64,000 bases of DNA, from positions 720,402-784,401 of the forward strand of contig NZ_LDAS01000001.1 in assembly GCF_001020565.1 (NCBI RefSeq), given 5' to 3'. The DNA is from Maribacter thermophilus. Lineage in GTDB: Bacteria > Bacteroidota > Bacteroidia > Flavobacteriales > Flavobacteriaceae. This document shows, in pieces, positions 9,173-17,537 of this stretch (position 1 is the stretch's first letter; every line of letters begins with the position of its first letter). Under the pieces are notes generated by a model that worked only from the letters and a program-made list of their open reading frames with translations, ran no database searches and was not told the origin of the DNA. Both the position numbers and the translations under genes were made by a program.

Positions 9173-9889
9173 ATGGAAACAGTTAACAAGAAAATACTTT
9201 TAGTAGAAGACGACCCAAATTTTGGTATTGTCCTAAAGGACTATTTGTCTATGAACGACTTTGATGTGACATTGGCAAAAAATGGGATGGAGGGGTTTGA
9301 AAAATTCAAGAAAGACAATTTTGATATTTGTATTCTTGATGTTATGATGCCGTATAAAGATGGGTTTACACTTGCAAAGGAGATAAGGGAGAAGAACGAG
9401 AATGTACCTATTGTTTTCTTGACTGCAAAAACAATGAAAGAGGATGTGCTTAAAGGTTATAAAGCGGGCGCCGATGATTATTTGAACAAGCCTTTTGATT
9501 CGGAAGTGCTTTTAATGAAGATCAAAGCAATACTTCAAAGAAAGGCTTCTAGTAGTTTGGCCGACAGTAAGAAATTTGAATTTGAGATAGGAGGTTTTCA
9601 CTTGAACTCTAAGCTTAGATTTTTGAAATATAAAGATGAAGAGGCAATTAAGCTATCTCCAAAAGAGAACGAATTGTTACGTTTGTTGGCCTTGCATGAA
9701 AATGATTTGATGCCAAGAGAATTGGCTTTGACTAAAATATGGAGAGACGATAATTACTTTACGTCTAGAAGTATGGATGTATATATTGCCAAATTGCGTA
9801 AATATTTAAAAAGAGATGAAACCGTTGAAATTTTAAATATTCATGGTGAAGGTTTCCGTTTGGTGGTAAAGACAGATGAGGAACAGTAG
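9173..9889 (+). CDS. OmpR-family response regulator (RprY-like)
   Basis: 238 residues: a receiver domain (acidic pair in LLVEDDPN, phospho-acceptor Asp56 in CILDVMMP, Lys in NKPF) and a C-terminal winged helix of the OmpR/PhoB type ending HGEGFRLVV. It should be phosphorylated by the adjacent kinase and act as a transcription factor. It is the last gene of the operon and is followed by a strong hairpin terminator. Confidence 0.93.
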   Translation: METVNKKILLVEDDPNFGIVLKDYLSMNDFDVTLAKNGMEGFEKFKKDNFDICILDVMMPYKDGFTLAKEIREKNENVPIVFLTAKTMKEDVLKGYKAGADDYLNKPFDSEVLLMKIKAILQRKASSSLADSKKFEFEIGGFHLNSKLRFLKYKDEEAIKLSPKENELLRLLALHENDLMPRELALTKIWRDDNYFTSRSMDVYIAKLRKYLKRDETVEILNIHGEGFRLVVKTDEEQ

Positions 9890-9909
9890 AAGAAAAATTA
9901 AATTAAAAA

Positions 9910-9945
9910 CAAAAAAGGCCTCTTTTTAAGAGGTCTTTTTTGTTT
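9910..9945. terminator. Bidirectional Rho-independent terminator
   Basis: A-rich tract, then a hairpin with arms AAGGCCTCTT and AAGAGGTCTT around a short T loop, then a T run. Because both flanks are A/T runs it can end the response-regulator transcript (+) and the gntK transcript (-), which converge here. Confidence 0.85.
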
Positions 9946-10431
9946 TTATAGTTGTTGAACAATTTCTTTTATCGTTTCTACTGGAGTCATATCTGCTGAA
10001 ACGATAATTGCGTTTATAGGTTCTTCCAAGGTATCGAATTGTGATTGTAGCAAGTCTGCGGGCATAAAATGGTTTTTGCGCTGTTGAAGCCTGCGATTTA
10101 TTTGCTCCATACTGCCTTTTAAATATACAAACCTACATTGGTCAAGACCGTTCCTTAAAAGTTCTCTGTAACTTTTTTTTAGGGCCGAACATACGATGAC
10201 GGCACCTTGCTGTTCGTTCGATTTTGCAAGACCGTTCAGTGTTAGCAACCAACCTTTTCTATCATCGTCGTTTAAAGGGGTGCCACCTGCCATTTTTTCG
10301 ATATTGGCTTTGGGGTGGTAATCGTCGCCATCAAAAAATGGAATGTTCAAGGTTTCGGCCAATAATTTTCCTATGGTAGATTTTCCACTACCCGATACAC
10401 CCATTACATATAAAACAGGATTATTCTTCAT
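9946..10431 (-). CDS. gntK: Gluconokinase
   Basis: Phosphorylates D-gluconate to 6-phosphogluconate with ATP, feeding the pentose phosphate or Entner-Doudoroff route. The 161 residues are typical for the GntK/IdnK family. P-loop GVSGSGKST is at residues 11-19; FDGDDYHP and MAGGTPLNDDDR are family signatures. It overlaps the end of miaA by 11 bases, so it is the last gene of a miaA-led run, with no gluconate transporter beside it. Confidence 0.93.
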   Translation of the reverse strand: MKNNPVLYVMGVSGSGKSTIGKLLAETLNIPFFDGDDYHPKANIEKMAGGTPLNDDDRKGWLLTLNGLAKSNEQQGAVIVCSALKKSYRELLRNGLDQCRFVYLKGSMEQINRRLQQRKNHFMPADLLQSQFDTLEEPINAIIVSADMTPVETIKEIVQQL

Positions 10432-11344
10432 GGTTTAATTTTAAAAGAGCTTTTTTGACCGTTGTGACCATATCTTCGTTTTGGTAGTTATAGTCGATCC
10501 ATAACGTATCTGTTTTTTTCTTGAACCAAGTTAATTGTCTTTTTGCAAATCTTCGAGTGTTTTTTTTAACCTCAGATATAGCAAAATCCAGATCCCAAAC
10601 ACCCAACAGGTATTCAAACATTTCTTTATACCCAACGGTTTGCAATGCATTAAGGTCTTTGAACTTTAATAAGGCCTTGGCTTCTTCCAAGAGTCCCGAT
10701 TGCATCATTACGTCCACTCTTTGGTTGATTCTATCGTAAATAACACTGCGATCGGCCATTAATCCGACTTGTAAAACCTTGAAATTGCGTTGGTCTTTTG
10801 GTTGTTTAAGAAAGCTGGAATAGGATTTGCCGGTACCAATACATATTTCGAGAGCTCTAATTAAGCGATGTGGATTGTTGATGTCTACTTTATTGTAATA
10901 TACTGGATCTAGTTCTTGTAGTTTGTTCTGTAAACTTTCTATGCCGTTTATATCAAAATCTTGATTGAGTTCTGTGCGTATAATCTCGTCTACTTTCGGA
11001 AACTTGTTTAACCCTAAGGTAACGGCATCTACATAAAGGCCACTGCCGCCGACCATGATTACTACATCTTTTTTGTCAAAAATTTTGTCAAGTAGTTCTA
11101 GGGCGTCTTTTTCAAAATCGCCTACGGTATACATATCATGTATACTTTTGTGTTGAATAAAATGATGTTTGGCACTTTTTAATTCTGCTTTTGAGGGTAC
11201 GGCCGTACCTACTGACATTTCTTTATAGAACTGCCTGGAATCTGCCGATATGATTTCGGTGTTAAAATGGTTGGCCAGGGCAATACCCATTTTAGTTTTA
11301 CCAATGGCCGTTGGGCCCACGACGGAAATGAGAACTTTATTCAT
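10421..11344 (-). CDS. miaA: tRNA dimethylallyltransferase
   Basis: Transfers the dimethylallyl group to adenosine 37 of tRNAs reading UNN codons. The 307 residues match the family. P-loop GPTAIGKT, the SADSRQFY motif, the GGSGLYVDA motif and the ADRSVIYDRINQRV segment are all present. It overlaps the channel gene upstream (8 bases) and gntK downstream (11 bases), forming a compact unit. Confidence 0.95.
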   Translation of the reverse strand: MNKVLISVVGPTAIGKTKMGIALANHFNTEIISADSRQFYKEMSVGTAVPSKAELKSAKHHFIQHKSIHDMYTVGDFEKDALELLDKIFDKKDVVIMVGGSGLYVDAVTLGLNKFPKVDEIIRTELNQDFDINGIESLQNKLQELDPVYYNKVDINNPHRLIRALEICIGTGKSYSSFLKQPKDQRNFKVLQVGLMADRSVIYDRINQRVDVMMQSGLLEEAKALLKFKDLNALQTVGYKEMFEYLLGVWDLDFAISEVKKNTRRFAKRQLTWFKKKTDTLWIDYNYQNEDMVTTVKKALLKLNHEE

Positions 11345-12191
11345 TTAAAATACTTCCGCAATTATAGCAATATAAAGCATCGTCCCTATGGCCTTCTTTT
11401 GTGCAATTAGGGCAAGCCTGTGTGTTGACATGAACAAAACTTTCTACTTTGTTAGAACCGTCCTTGTTGGTTCTTTTTCCAAATTCTACGGTTACAATTC
11501 CTGTAGGTACGGCAATTATACCATAACCTAACAGCATTATGATCGTTGCAATAAATTGGCCTTGGGGGGTAATGGGGGCAATATCTCCATAGCCGACTGT
11601 TGTAAGGGTTACTATAGTCCAGTAAATACTTGTAGGAATACTGGTAAAACCTGCTTGGTCACCTTCTATAATATACATAAGCGTACCCAGCATTACCGAT
11701 ACGATTAAGACGGCGAAAAGAAAAACGGTAATTTTTGCCCTACTAGCCTTTAAGGCTCTTTTTAATTGACTGGCCTCCCCTAAGAACCTGACTAGTTTTA
11801 ATATTCTAAAAACCCTTAAAAGTCTAAAGGCCCTTACCGCCAATAATACTTGTGATCCGGCCAGAATATAGGATAAATATAAGGGGATAGTCGATAAAAA
11901 ATCTATGATACCATAAAAACTGAAAATATATTTTGAGGGTTTTTTAATACAGACAATTCTGGCAATATATTCTATGGTGAAAAATATAGTGACGATCCAT
12001 TCAAGGGTAAGCAATAGATAGTGGTATTCCATATCTATACTCTTAACACTCTCTAGCATAATCAGCAGAACGCTGAAAATTATGATGATGATCAGAATAA
12101 TATCAAACCATTTGCCCATTGGGGTATCTGCCTCATAAATGATTTCATGAAGTTTCTTTTTCCAATCGGTCTTTGACTTTTTTGTTTCCAA
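11337..12191 (-). CDS. Voltage-gated-type potassium channel with C-terminal zinc ribbon
   Basis: 284 residues of six-helix channel architecture. S1-S3 run from about residue 28 to 110. S4 is an arginine ladder from 120 to 136 (RAFRLLRVFRILKLVRF). The pore filter TVGYGD is at 198-203 and S6 follows. The cytosolic tail ends in a four-cysteine zinc ribbon (Cys260/263 and Cys275/278), unusual on a bacterial Kv channel. The start is TTG at 12191, 2 bases after the upstream stop; the first ATG (codon 25) would remove the conserved-looking N-terminal segment. It likely sets membrane potential or K+ efflux. Confidence 0.88.
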   Translation of the reverse strand: METKKSKTDWKKKLHEIIYEADTPMGKWFDIILIIIIIFSVLLIMLESVKSIDMEYHYLLLTLEWIVTIFFTIEYIARIVCIKKPSKYIFSFYGIIDFLSTIPLYLSYILAGSQVLLAVRAFRLLRVFRILKLVRFLGEASQLKRALKASRAKITVFLFAVLIVSVMLGTLMYIIEGDQAGFTSIPTSIYWTIVTLTTVGYGDIAPITPQGQFIATIIMLLGYGIIAVPTGIVTVEFGKRTNKDGSNKVESFVHVNTQACPNCTKEGHRDDALYCYNCGSILNE

Positions 12192-12193
12192 TT

Positions 12194-13561
12194 TTAAATA
12201 TTGAGCGGAATTGTTTTTAATACCCTTTTTTTTCTAAGAAAGGACTCTATTATAAAATTAGCGTTTAGGGTTCCGTTCATTGGGGTAATCAATGTTTCTA
12301 ATATATGAATATTATTTATTTGATGGTTAAGATCGTAATAGCCAATTCCGACCAATGACCCTTTTTTGATAAGAACGGCACTGTTCTCACCTAGTTCCCG
12401 TCCTTTGTCCACCAATAGTATATTTTTATTTTTAAGGCAATATTTGTTCAATGCCTCCATGACCCGTACATTGTATTCTTCGGGAGCTTCTTTTTGTATA
12501 CACGCCCCGTTGCACTTATTATCTTCGTAGTTGGCGCAGTTTTTCCTTGCTTCACTTATTCCGTTTAATTTATCACATAAGGTGAATTCCCTAGAAATTT
12601 TATGCAAGTGGTTTTTGGCGCTGAACTCACCATTGAACAAACCCCATTTATCACTACACTTAGAAATTGGTGCCACGCTTAATTCTAAATAGCCCAACTC
12701 GTTCTCTTTTAGGCAAAGAGTATGGGAGTACATTCTTTTTCGAGGTATGGTATTGTATTTTGGTTTGTTTTTTAACAGCTCTTGGTGCTCTTTTAAAAGG
12801 GCAATAAGTTCGCTTCCCGTTTTTTCGAAGGTAACTTTTTTTGTGTCCTTGACCAGCTTTCGGGACCTTTCCCCTGTTTTTGTAAATAGTTGGTTAACAC
12901 GTTTCTTAATGTCTGTACTCTTGCTTAGGTAAATGATGTTGCCGTCTTTTCCATGGATATAAAAAACACCGGTTTCGTTTGGCATGCTTTGAACGATGTC
13001 CAATTGTTTTTCTGACAGTTCACCATGAGACTCTTTTCTTATTACATCTTGTAGAATCGTCTTTTGTGAATCTTTTGCAAGAAGTAACTTAAATAGTTTC
13101 ACAGTTGCCAAGGCATCGCCATTTGCCCTGTGGCGATCACTGACCGGAATACCCAATGACCTTACAAGTTTACCTAGGCTATAAGATTCTGCATCTGGAA
13201 GAAGAACTTTCGAGAGATCTACCGTACATATTGTTTTGCGTTCATAATTGTATCCCAAACGCCTAAACTCTGTCCTTAAAATACGATAATCGAACTGGGC
13301 ATTGTGGGCTACTAATACCGTGTCTTGTGTAATTTCCACAATACGTTTGGCCACTTCATGAAATTTTGGTGCGGTCCTCAGCATTTTGTTGTTGATCCCG
13401 GTAAGATTTACCACAAAGGGCTGAATTTCTTTTTCGGGGTTTATAAGACTTATAAAAGAATCGACTATTTCGTGTCCATCAAATTTATGTATCGCAATCT
13501 CCGTGATACCCTCCTCATTGAATTTTCCTCCCGTGGTCTCAATATCAAGTATGGCGTACAT
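12194..13561 (-). CDS. DEDDh exonuclease fused to a GIY-YIG (UvrC N-terminal-like) nuclease domain
   Basis: 455 residues. Residues 1-165 are a DnaQ/epsilon-type 3'-5' exonuclease: Asp6/Glu8 in DIETTGG, HNAQFDYRIL, and the final His-Asp in RANGDA. Residues 195-275 resemble the UvrC/Cho nuclease: the GIY part reads GVFYIHG, the YIG part IIYLSKS with Arg in KKRV, and a Glu in the LLKEHQELLK helix. The C-terminal part has a Cys cluster (CDKL...CANYEDNKCNGAC). Such fusions exist in Bacteroidota and Actinobacteria and are thought to act in repair. The GIY-YIG loop is somewhat degenerate, so incision activity is uncertain. Confidence 0.85.
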   Translation of the reverse strand: MYAILDIETTGGKFNEEGITEIAIHKFDGHEIVDSFISLINPEKEIQPFVVNLTGINNKMLRTAPKFHEVAKRIVEITQDTVLVAHNAQFDYRILRTEFRRLGYNYERKTICTVDLSKVLLPDAESYSLGKLVRSLGIPVSDRHRANGDALATVKLFKLLLAKDSQKTILQDVIRKESHGELSEKQLDIVQSMPNETGVFYIHGKDGNIIYLSKSTDIKKRVNQLFTKTGERSRKLVKDTKKVTFEKTGSELIALLKEHQELLKNKPKYNTIPRKRMYSHTLCLKENELGYLELSVAPISKCSDKWGLFNGEFSAKNHLHKISREFTLCDKLNGISEARKNCANYEDNKCNGACIQKEAPEEYNVRVMEALNKYCLKNKNILLVDKGRELGENSAVLIKKGSLVGIGYYDLNHQINNIHILETLITPMNGTLNANFIIESFLRKKRVLKTIPLNI

Positions 13562-13602
13562 TTGATTTTCTTCTTTTTGTAATCTTTGTTCCCTTGGGGG
13601 CT

Positions 13603-14262
13603 TTAATTATAGTTTCTCGCACCAAAGATACTACTTCCTATACGGACCATAGTACTGCCTTCTTCAATGGCAATTTTGTAATCGCCACTCATTCCCATAG
13701 ATAAAACTTTTATATCGGGTAAATCTTGTTTAAGCCTATCGAATAATTTTTTCAACGACTTAAACTCCCTGCTCACCTGTTTCTGGTCATCTGTGAAAGT
13801 TGCCATTCCCATTAATCCTTCAATTTTTATGTTTTCAAGTTGAAGAAATTCGGGATCTTTTGTCAGTGCCACAAGCTCGGTTTCGTCAAATCCGAATTTC
13901 GTGTCCTCTTCAGCTATGTGCACCTGGAGCAGGCAGGGGATATTACGGTTGTGTTTTTTTGCCTGCTTATCTATTTCCTTTAATAATTTTAGACTGTCTA
14001 CCCCATGTATCAAGGAAACAAACTCGGCCATGTACTTTACTTTGTTTCTTTGAACGTGCCCGATCATATGCCAGTGAATGTCTTTGGGTAGCTTTTCCCA
14101 TTTCTGGGTCATTTCCTGTATTTTATTCTCTCCAAATATTCTATGTCCGGCGTCATAAGCTTCTTGGATATCTGCAACGGGTTTTGTTTTTGATACGGCT
14201 ACCAAGGTCACATGATCCGGTAATTCTTGTTTTATCTGAAGAAGTTTTTCTGCTATCGACAT
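13603..14262 (-). CDS. yggS: YggS-family PLP-binding protein
   Basis: 219 residues from the ATG at 14262, 1 base after the dehydrogenase stop codon. Single-domain alanine-racemase-like barrel that binds pyridoxal phosphate through the Lys in VAVSKTKP and maintains vitamin B6 and amino-acid homeostasis without a known enzymatic reaction. The signature segments FGENKIQE, WHMIGHVQRNK and LSMGMSGDY are all present. I chose this start over a longer in-frame one because the latter would overlap the upstream gene by about 55 bases and add a poorly matching, basic extension. Confidence 0.93.
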   Translation of the reverse strand: MSIAEKLLQIKQELPDHVTLVAVSKTKPVADIQEAYDAGHRIFGENKIQEMTQKWEKLPKDIHWHMIGHVQRNKVKYMAEFVSLIHGVDSLKLLKEIDKQAKKHNRNIPCLLQVHIAEEDTKFGFDETELVALTKDPEFLQLENIKIEGLMGMATFTDDQKQVSREFKSLKKLFDRLKQDLPDIKVLSMGMSGDYKIAIEEGSTMVRIGSSIFGARNYN

Positions 14263-14263
14263 A

Positions 14264-15154
14264 CTATTTAGAGAATTGTTGAGAAACGGTTTCCGCTTTT
14301 TTGTTCTGGGAATAATCATAAAAACCTTCTCCCGATTTTACACCAAGTTTGCCTGCTGTTACCATATTTACAAGAAGGGGAGAAGCTGCGTATTTTGGGT
14401 TTTTAAAACCTTCGTGCATTACATTCAATATAGAAAGACATACATCTAGGCCAATAAAATCAGCTAATTGCAATGGGCCCATGGGGTGGGCCATACCGAG
14501 TCTCATAACCGTATCTATTTCTTTGACTCCGGCAACACCATGGTGCAGGGTTTCTATAGCTTCGTTGATCATGGGCATTAAAATCCTATTTGCCACAAAA
14601 CCAGGGTAATCGTTTACTTCGGTAGGTGTTTTATCTAATTTGGCCGACAGTTCCATAATTCTTGCGGTGGTCTCGTCAGAGGTGCTATACCCTCTTATTA
14701 CCTCTACAAGTTGCATTATGGGCACCGGATTCATAAAGTGCATTCCAATAACCTTGGATGGTCTTGCCGTTACAGCGGCTATTTGTGTAATTGAAATAGA
14801 TGATGTGTTGGTGGCAAGAATGGTTCCTTCTTTACAAAAAGTGTCCAACTCTTTAAAAATGCTCAATTTTAATTCAACATTTTCGGTAGCGGCCTCTATG
14901 GCCAAGTCCACATCTGAAACCCCTTCTTTTAATGAGGTAAAGGTAGAGATGTTCGTTAAAGTGTTGGCTTTGTCCATTTCATTGATTTTTTCCTTGGCAA
15001 TCATTCTATCCAAGTTTTTTGAAATGGTGGCAAGGCCTTTTTCAAGTGCCTCTTGTGAAATGTCTATTAAGTTTACCTTAAAACCTTTTTGGGCAAAAAC
15101 GTGGGCAATGCCATTACCCATGGTTCCTGAACCTATTATAGCAATGTTTTTCAT
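14264..15154 (-). CDS. 3-hydroxyacyl/3-hydroxybutyryl-CoA dehydrogenase
   Basis: NAD-dependent oxidation of 3-hydroxyacyl-CoA to 3-ketoacyl-CoA (or the reverse reduction). The 296 residues are normal for the stand-alone enzyme. Rossmann motif GSGTMGNGIA is at the N-terminus; catalytic residues lie in NTSSIS and the MHFMNPVP (His) segment; the C-terminal helical domain carries HPMGPLQLADFIGLD. No thiolase or enoyl-CoA hydratase is adjacent, so degradation and butyrate-type synthesis cannot be told apart. It is followed directly by yggS. Confidence 0.92.
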   Translation of the reverse strand: MKNIAIIGSGTMGNGIAHVFAQKGFKVNLIDISQEALEKGLATISKNLDRMIAKEKINEMDKANTLTNISTFTSLKEGVSDVDLAIEAATENVELKLSIFKELDTFCKEGTILATNTSSISITQIAAVTARPSKVIGMHFMNPVPIMQLVEVIRGYSTSDETTARIMELSAKLDKTPTEVNDYPGFVANRILMPMINEAIETLHHGVAGVKEIDTVMRLGMAHPMGPLQLADFIGLDVCLSILNVMHEGFKNPKYAASPLLVNMVTAGKLGVKSGEGFYDYSQNKKAETVSQQFSK

Positions 15155-15190
15155 TTTATTAAAAAATATATACTTATAGTAAAATATAAA

Positions 15191-16174
15191 TTACACTTGT
15201 TGGATCTTTTTATCTTCAAAAGAGTCGATGATCTGCAGGGCAACCTTAAGGGCTTGTGTACCTTGTTTTAAAGAAACTGTGGGGGTAGAATTTGTTGCTA
15301 TTGCTTCGGCAAAAGACTCCAGTTCGTCTAAAATAGCGTTGTTTTCCTTAATGTCGGGGTTTTCAAAATAGATTTGTTTTTTTACTCCCTCCGCATTCTG
15401 TAAGATCATGTCAAAATCACCGGGCTGCTCTGGTGCATCCTTCATTTTTACCACTTCGGCCTTTTTCTCTAGAAAATCGACCGATATATAGGCGTCTTTT
15501 TGAAAGAACCTTGATTTGCGCATGTTCTTTAAAGAGATTCTACTGGCCGTTAAATTGGCCACACAGCCATTTTCAAATTCCAATCTGGCATTGGCGATAT
15601 CTGGTGATTGACTAAGGACTGAAACGCCACTTGCGTTAATCTGTTTTACTTCAGAATTTACAACACTTAATATAGCATCTATATCGTGTATCATTAAATC
15701 CAATACGACCGGAACATCCGTACCCCTAGGATTAAATTCCGCTAAACGGTGGGCCTCTATGAACATAGGTTGATTAATTGCATTCTTAACGGCGGAAAAA
15801 GCGGGGTTAAACCGTTCTACATGACCTACCTGACCTTTTGTATTGAATTTCTTTTCAAGATCAAGCAGTTCTTGTGCTTCCTCTAAGGTATTGGTAATTG
15901 GTTTTTCTATAAAAATATGTTTCCCCTTTTCTATGGATTTCTTGGCACATTCGTAATGTGAAAGGGTAGGGGTAACTATGTCTATTACATCTACAGCATC
16001 TATTAAGCTGTTCATGTTGTCAAAATAGCGATATCCGAATTCGGCCTCAACCTTTTTTCCGTTAATAATATCTGCATCGTAAAAGCCTATTAAATCATAT
16101 TTATTAGACTGATTTAATAGACGTAAATGTATCTTTCCTAAATGTCCGGCTCCTAAAACGCCAACTTTGAGCAT
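15191..16174 (-). CDS. Gfo/Idh/MocA family oxidoreductase
   Basis: 327 residues from the ATG at 16174, which places the nucleotide-binding glycine motif (VGVLGAGHLG) right at the N-terminus. The family active-site Lys is in the FIEKPITN segment, and a VGHVERFNPA segment follows. Substrate is probably a sugar or sugar-nucleotide derivative but cannot be named. A -7 box at 16189-16196 would start transcription inside the longer in-frame extension to 16201, supporting the shorter start. It is upstream of the dehydrogenase gene in the same direction, with a 36-base gap. Confidence 0.85.
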   Translation of the reverse strand: MLKVGVLGAGHLGKIHLRLLNQSNKYDLIGFYDADIINGKKVEAEFGYRYFDNMNSLIDAVDVIDIVTPTLSHYECAKKSIEKGKHIFIEKPITNTLEEAQELLDLEKKFNTKGQVGHVERFNPAFSAVKNAINQPMFIEAHRLAEFNPRGTDVPVVLDLMIHDIDAILSVVNSEVKQINASGVSVLSQSPDIANARLEFENGCVANLTASRISLKNMRKSRFFQKDAYISVDFLEKKAEVVKMKDAPEQPGDFDMILQNAEGVKKQIYFENPDIKENNAILDELESFAEAIATNSTPTVSLKQGTQALKVALQIIDSFEDKKIQQV

Positions 16175-16188
16175 AATTATCTTTTTAT

Positions 16189-16196
16189 CAAAAATA
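16189..16196 (-). promoter_or_regulatory. Promoter -7 box for the Gfo/Idh gene
   Basis: Reads TATTTTTG on the minus strand (TAnnTTTG). Predicted transcript start is about 8 bases before the ATG at 16174. No -33 TTG at the expected spacing. Confidence 0.45.
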
Positions 16197-16282
16197 AGCA
16201 TACTTTATAAGTTTACCCGAATTGTAAATTCCAATTTTAAGATTAAGTTTTTTTGAAGTTTCTTTCATTTAAGGAACTTTCA

Positions 16283-16290
16283 TAACTTTG
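16283..16290 (+). promoter_or_regulatory. Promoter -7 box upstream of pcm
   Basis: TAACTTTG fits TAnnTTTG. It would start the transcript about 15 bases before the TTG start at 16311. Confidence 0.45.
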
Positions 16291-16310
16291 GTAACCAAAC
16301 CAAATTAACA

Positions 16311-16952
16311 TTGAAAGATACCTTAAAACACAAGGGAATGCGGAATCAGCTAGCGGAAGTGCTGATTGCTAAGGGAATAAAGGACCAGAAAGTTTTGGAT
16401 GCCATTAGAGATGTGCCAAGACACTTGTTTATGGATAGTAGTTTTGAGGGGCATGCATATCAGGACAAGGCGTTTCCTATTGCGGCTGATCAAACTATAT
16501 CGCAACCTTACACGGTGGCTTTCCAGACAGAGTTGTTGCAGTTGAAACCTAACCATACCGTTTTAGAAATTGGAACCGGAAGCGGGTACCAGACCGCCGT
16601 TCTTCTTAAATGTAGGGCCAGGGTATATACTATAGAAAGGCAATTGGAACTGTTTAAGAAAACCAATCTGTTTTTTAAGAAAATGGGGTACAGACCCAAA
16701 AAGGTGATTTTTGGCGATGGCTATAAAGGTTTGCCAGAAGATGCTCCTTTTGATCGTATCATAGTTACGGCCGGAGCCCCAGAGGTACCAAAGGCGCTGC
16801 TCGCCCAATTAAAGGTAGGGGGGAGGCTGGTTATACCGGTTGGCTTTGAAGAGCAAATCATGACATTATTTGTTCGCACTTCGGAAAAAGAGTTTCAAAA
16901 GACAGAATATGGTTCTTTTAGGTTTGTTCCCTTATTGGAAGACAAAAACTAA
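16311..16952 (+). CDS. pcm: Protein-L-isoaspartate O-methyltransferase
   Basis: SAM-dependent repair enzyme that methylates isoaspartyl residues in damaged proteins. The 213 residues are the usual length. Motif I EIGTGSGYQTAV, the PRHLFM and ISQPYTVA segments, and VTAGAPEVPKAL are diagnostic. The start is TTG: the reading MKDTLKHKGMRNQLAEVL matches the family N-terminus. An internal ATG at codon 10 is the alternative. It converges on smpB with a 6-base gap. Confidence 0.95.
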   Translation: MKDTLKHKGMRNQLAEVLIAKGIKDQKVLDAIRDVPRHLFMDSSFEGHAYQDKAFPIAADQTISQPYTVAFQTELLQLKPNHTVLEIGTGSGYQTAVLLKCRARVYTIERQLELFKKTNLFFKKMGYRPKKVIFGDGYKGLPEDAPFDRIIVTAGAPEVPKALLAQLKVGGRLVIPVGFEEQIMTLFVRTSEKEFQKTEYGSFRFVPLLEDKN

Positions 16953-16958
16953 AGAACC

Positions 16959-17420
16959 TTAATTGTTAAAGCTTTTTTTAATACGGTCAAGGTTTCTCTT
17001 ATTGTCCCTGTCTTTTATGGTTTCTCTCTTATCGTATAGTTTTTTACCCTTTGCCAAGGCTATTTGTAGTTTTGCCAAACCACGGTCATTTATAAACAAG
17101 GTAAGTGGAACTATCGTAAGACCAGAAGTCTTCACTTCTTTTTGAAGCTTTTTCAGTTCTCTTTTGTTTAGCAATAATTTTCGCTCGGCCTTTGGTTTGT
17201 GGTTAAAATGATAAGCATGCGAGTATTCGTCTATTTGCATGTTAATAACGAAAAGTTCCCCATTTTCATTAAACTCACAAAAACTTTCAGAAATAGAAGC
17301 CTTTCCGTACCTAATGGATTTTATTTCGGTACCGGCCAAGACAATGCCAGCCGTATACTTGTCCAAAATCTCGTACTCAAAACGGGCTCTCTTATTTTTT
17401 ATGTTGATATTCTTCTGCAT
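16959..17420 (-). CDS. smpB: SsrA-binding protein SmpB
   Basis: Partner of tmRNA in rescuing stalled ribosomes. 153 residues from the ATG at 17420 (a GTG one codon upstream is also open). The OB-fold core is clear: [25 protein letters not shown], the LLLNKREL segment, and the basic C-terminal tail [16 protein letters not shown] that enters the decoding centre. A consensus promoter lies immediately upstream, so close that the mRNA may be leaderless. Confidence 0.95.
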   Translation of the reverse strand: MQKNINIKNKRARFEYEILDKYTAGIVLAGTEIKSIRYGKASISESFCEFNENGELFVINMQIDEYSHAYHFNHKPKAERKLLLNKRELKKLQKEVKTSGLTIVPLTLFINDRGLAKLQIALAKGKKLYDKRETIKDRDNKRNLDRIKKSFNN

Positions 17421-17426
17421 CACTTA

Positions 17427-17458
17427 CAAAAATAAGGACAATAAAAGAATACCTTCAA
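17427..17458 (-). promoter_or_regulatory. Consensus promoter for smpB
   Basis: On the minus strand TTG (17458-17456), 21 bases, then TATTTTTG (17434-17427). This is a full match to the TTG-N17-23-TAnnTTTG pattern. Its -7 box ends 6 bases before the smpB ATG. Confidence 0.7.
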
Positions 17459-17481
17459 AATTTTAAACGAATTAAAGCACT

Positions 17482-17489
17482 TATTTTTG
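17482..17489 (+). promoter_or_regulatory. Promoter -7 box for the lipoprotein gene at 17538
   Basis: TATTTTTG on the plus strand, giving a leader of about 42 bases. No -33 TTG in range. Confidence 0.4.
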
Positions 17490-17537
17490 TAATGAAGGAT
17501 AAATATTTACGAATAAAGCTTAATAAAACTTGATGTA

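Noticed and set aside
13800..14282. Open frame of 160 codons antisense to yggS
   Set aside because: No motif or promoter; yggS on the other strand has all family signatures.
14640..15179. Open frame of 179 codons on the plus strand, opposite the hydroxyacyl-CoA dehydrogenase gene
   Set aside because: It mirrors a well-supported gene, has no recognisable motif, and comes from codon bias of the opposite strand.
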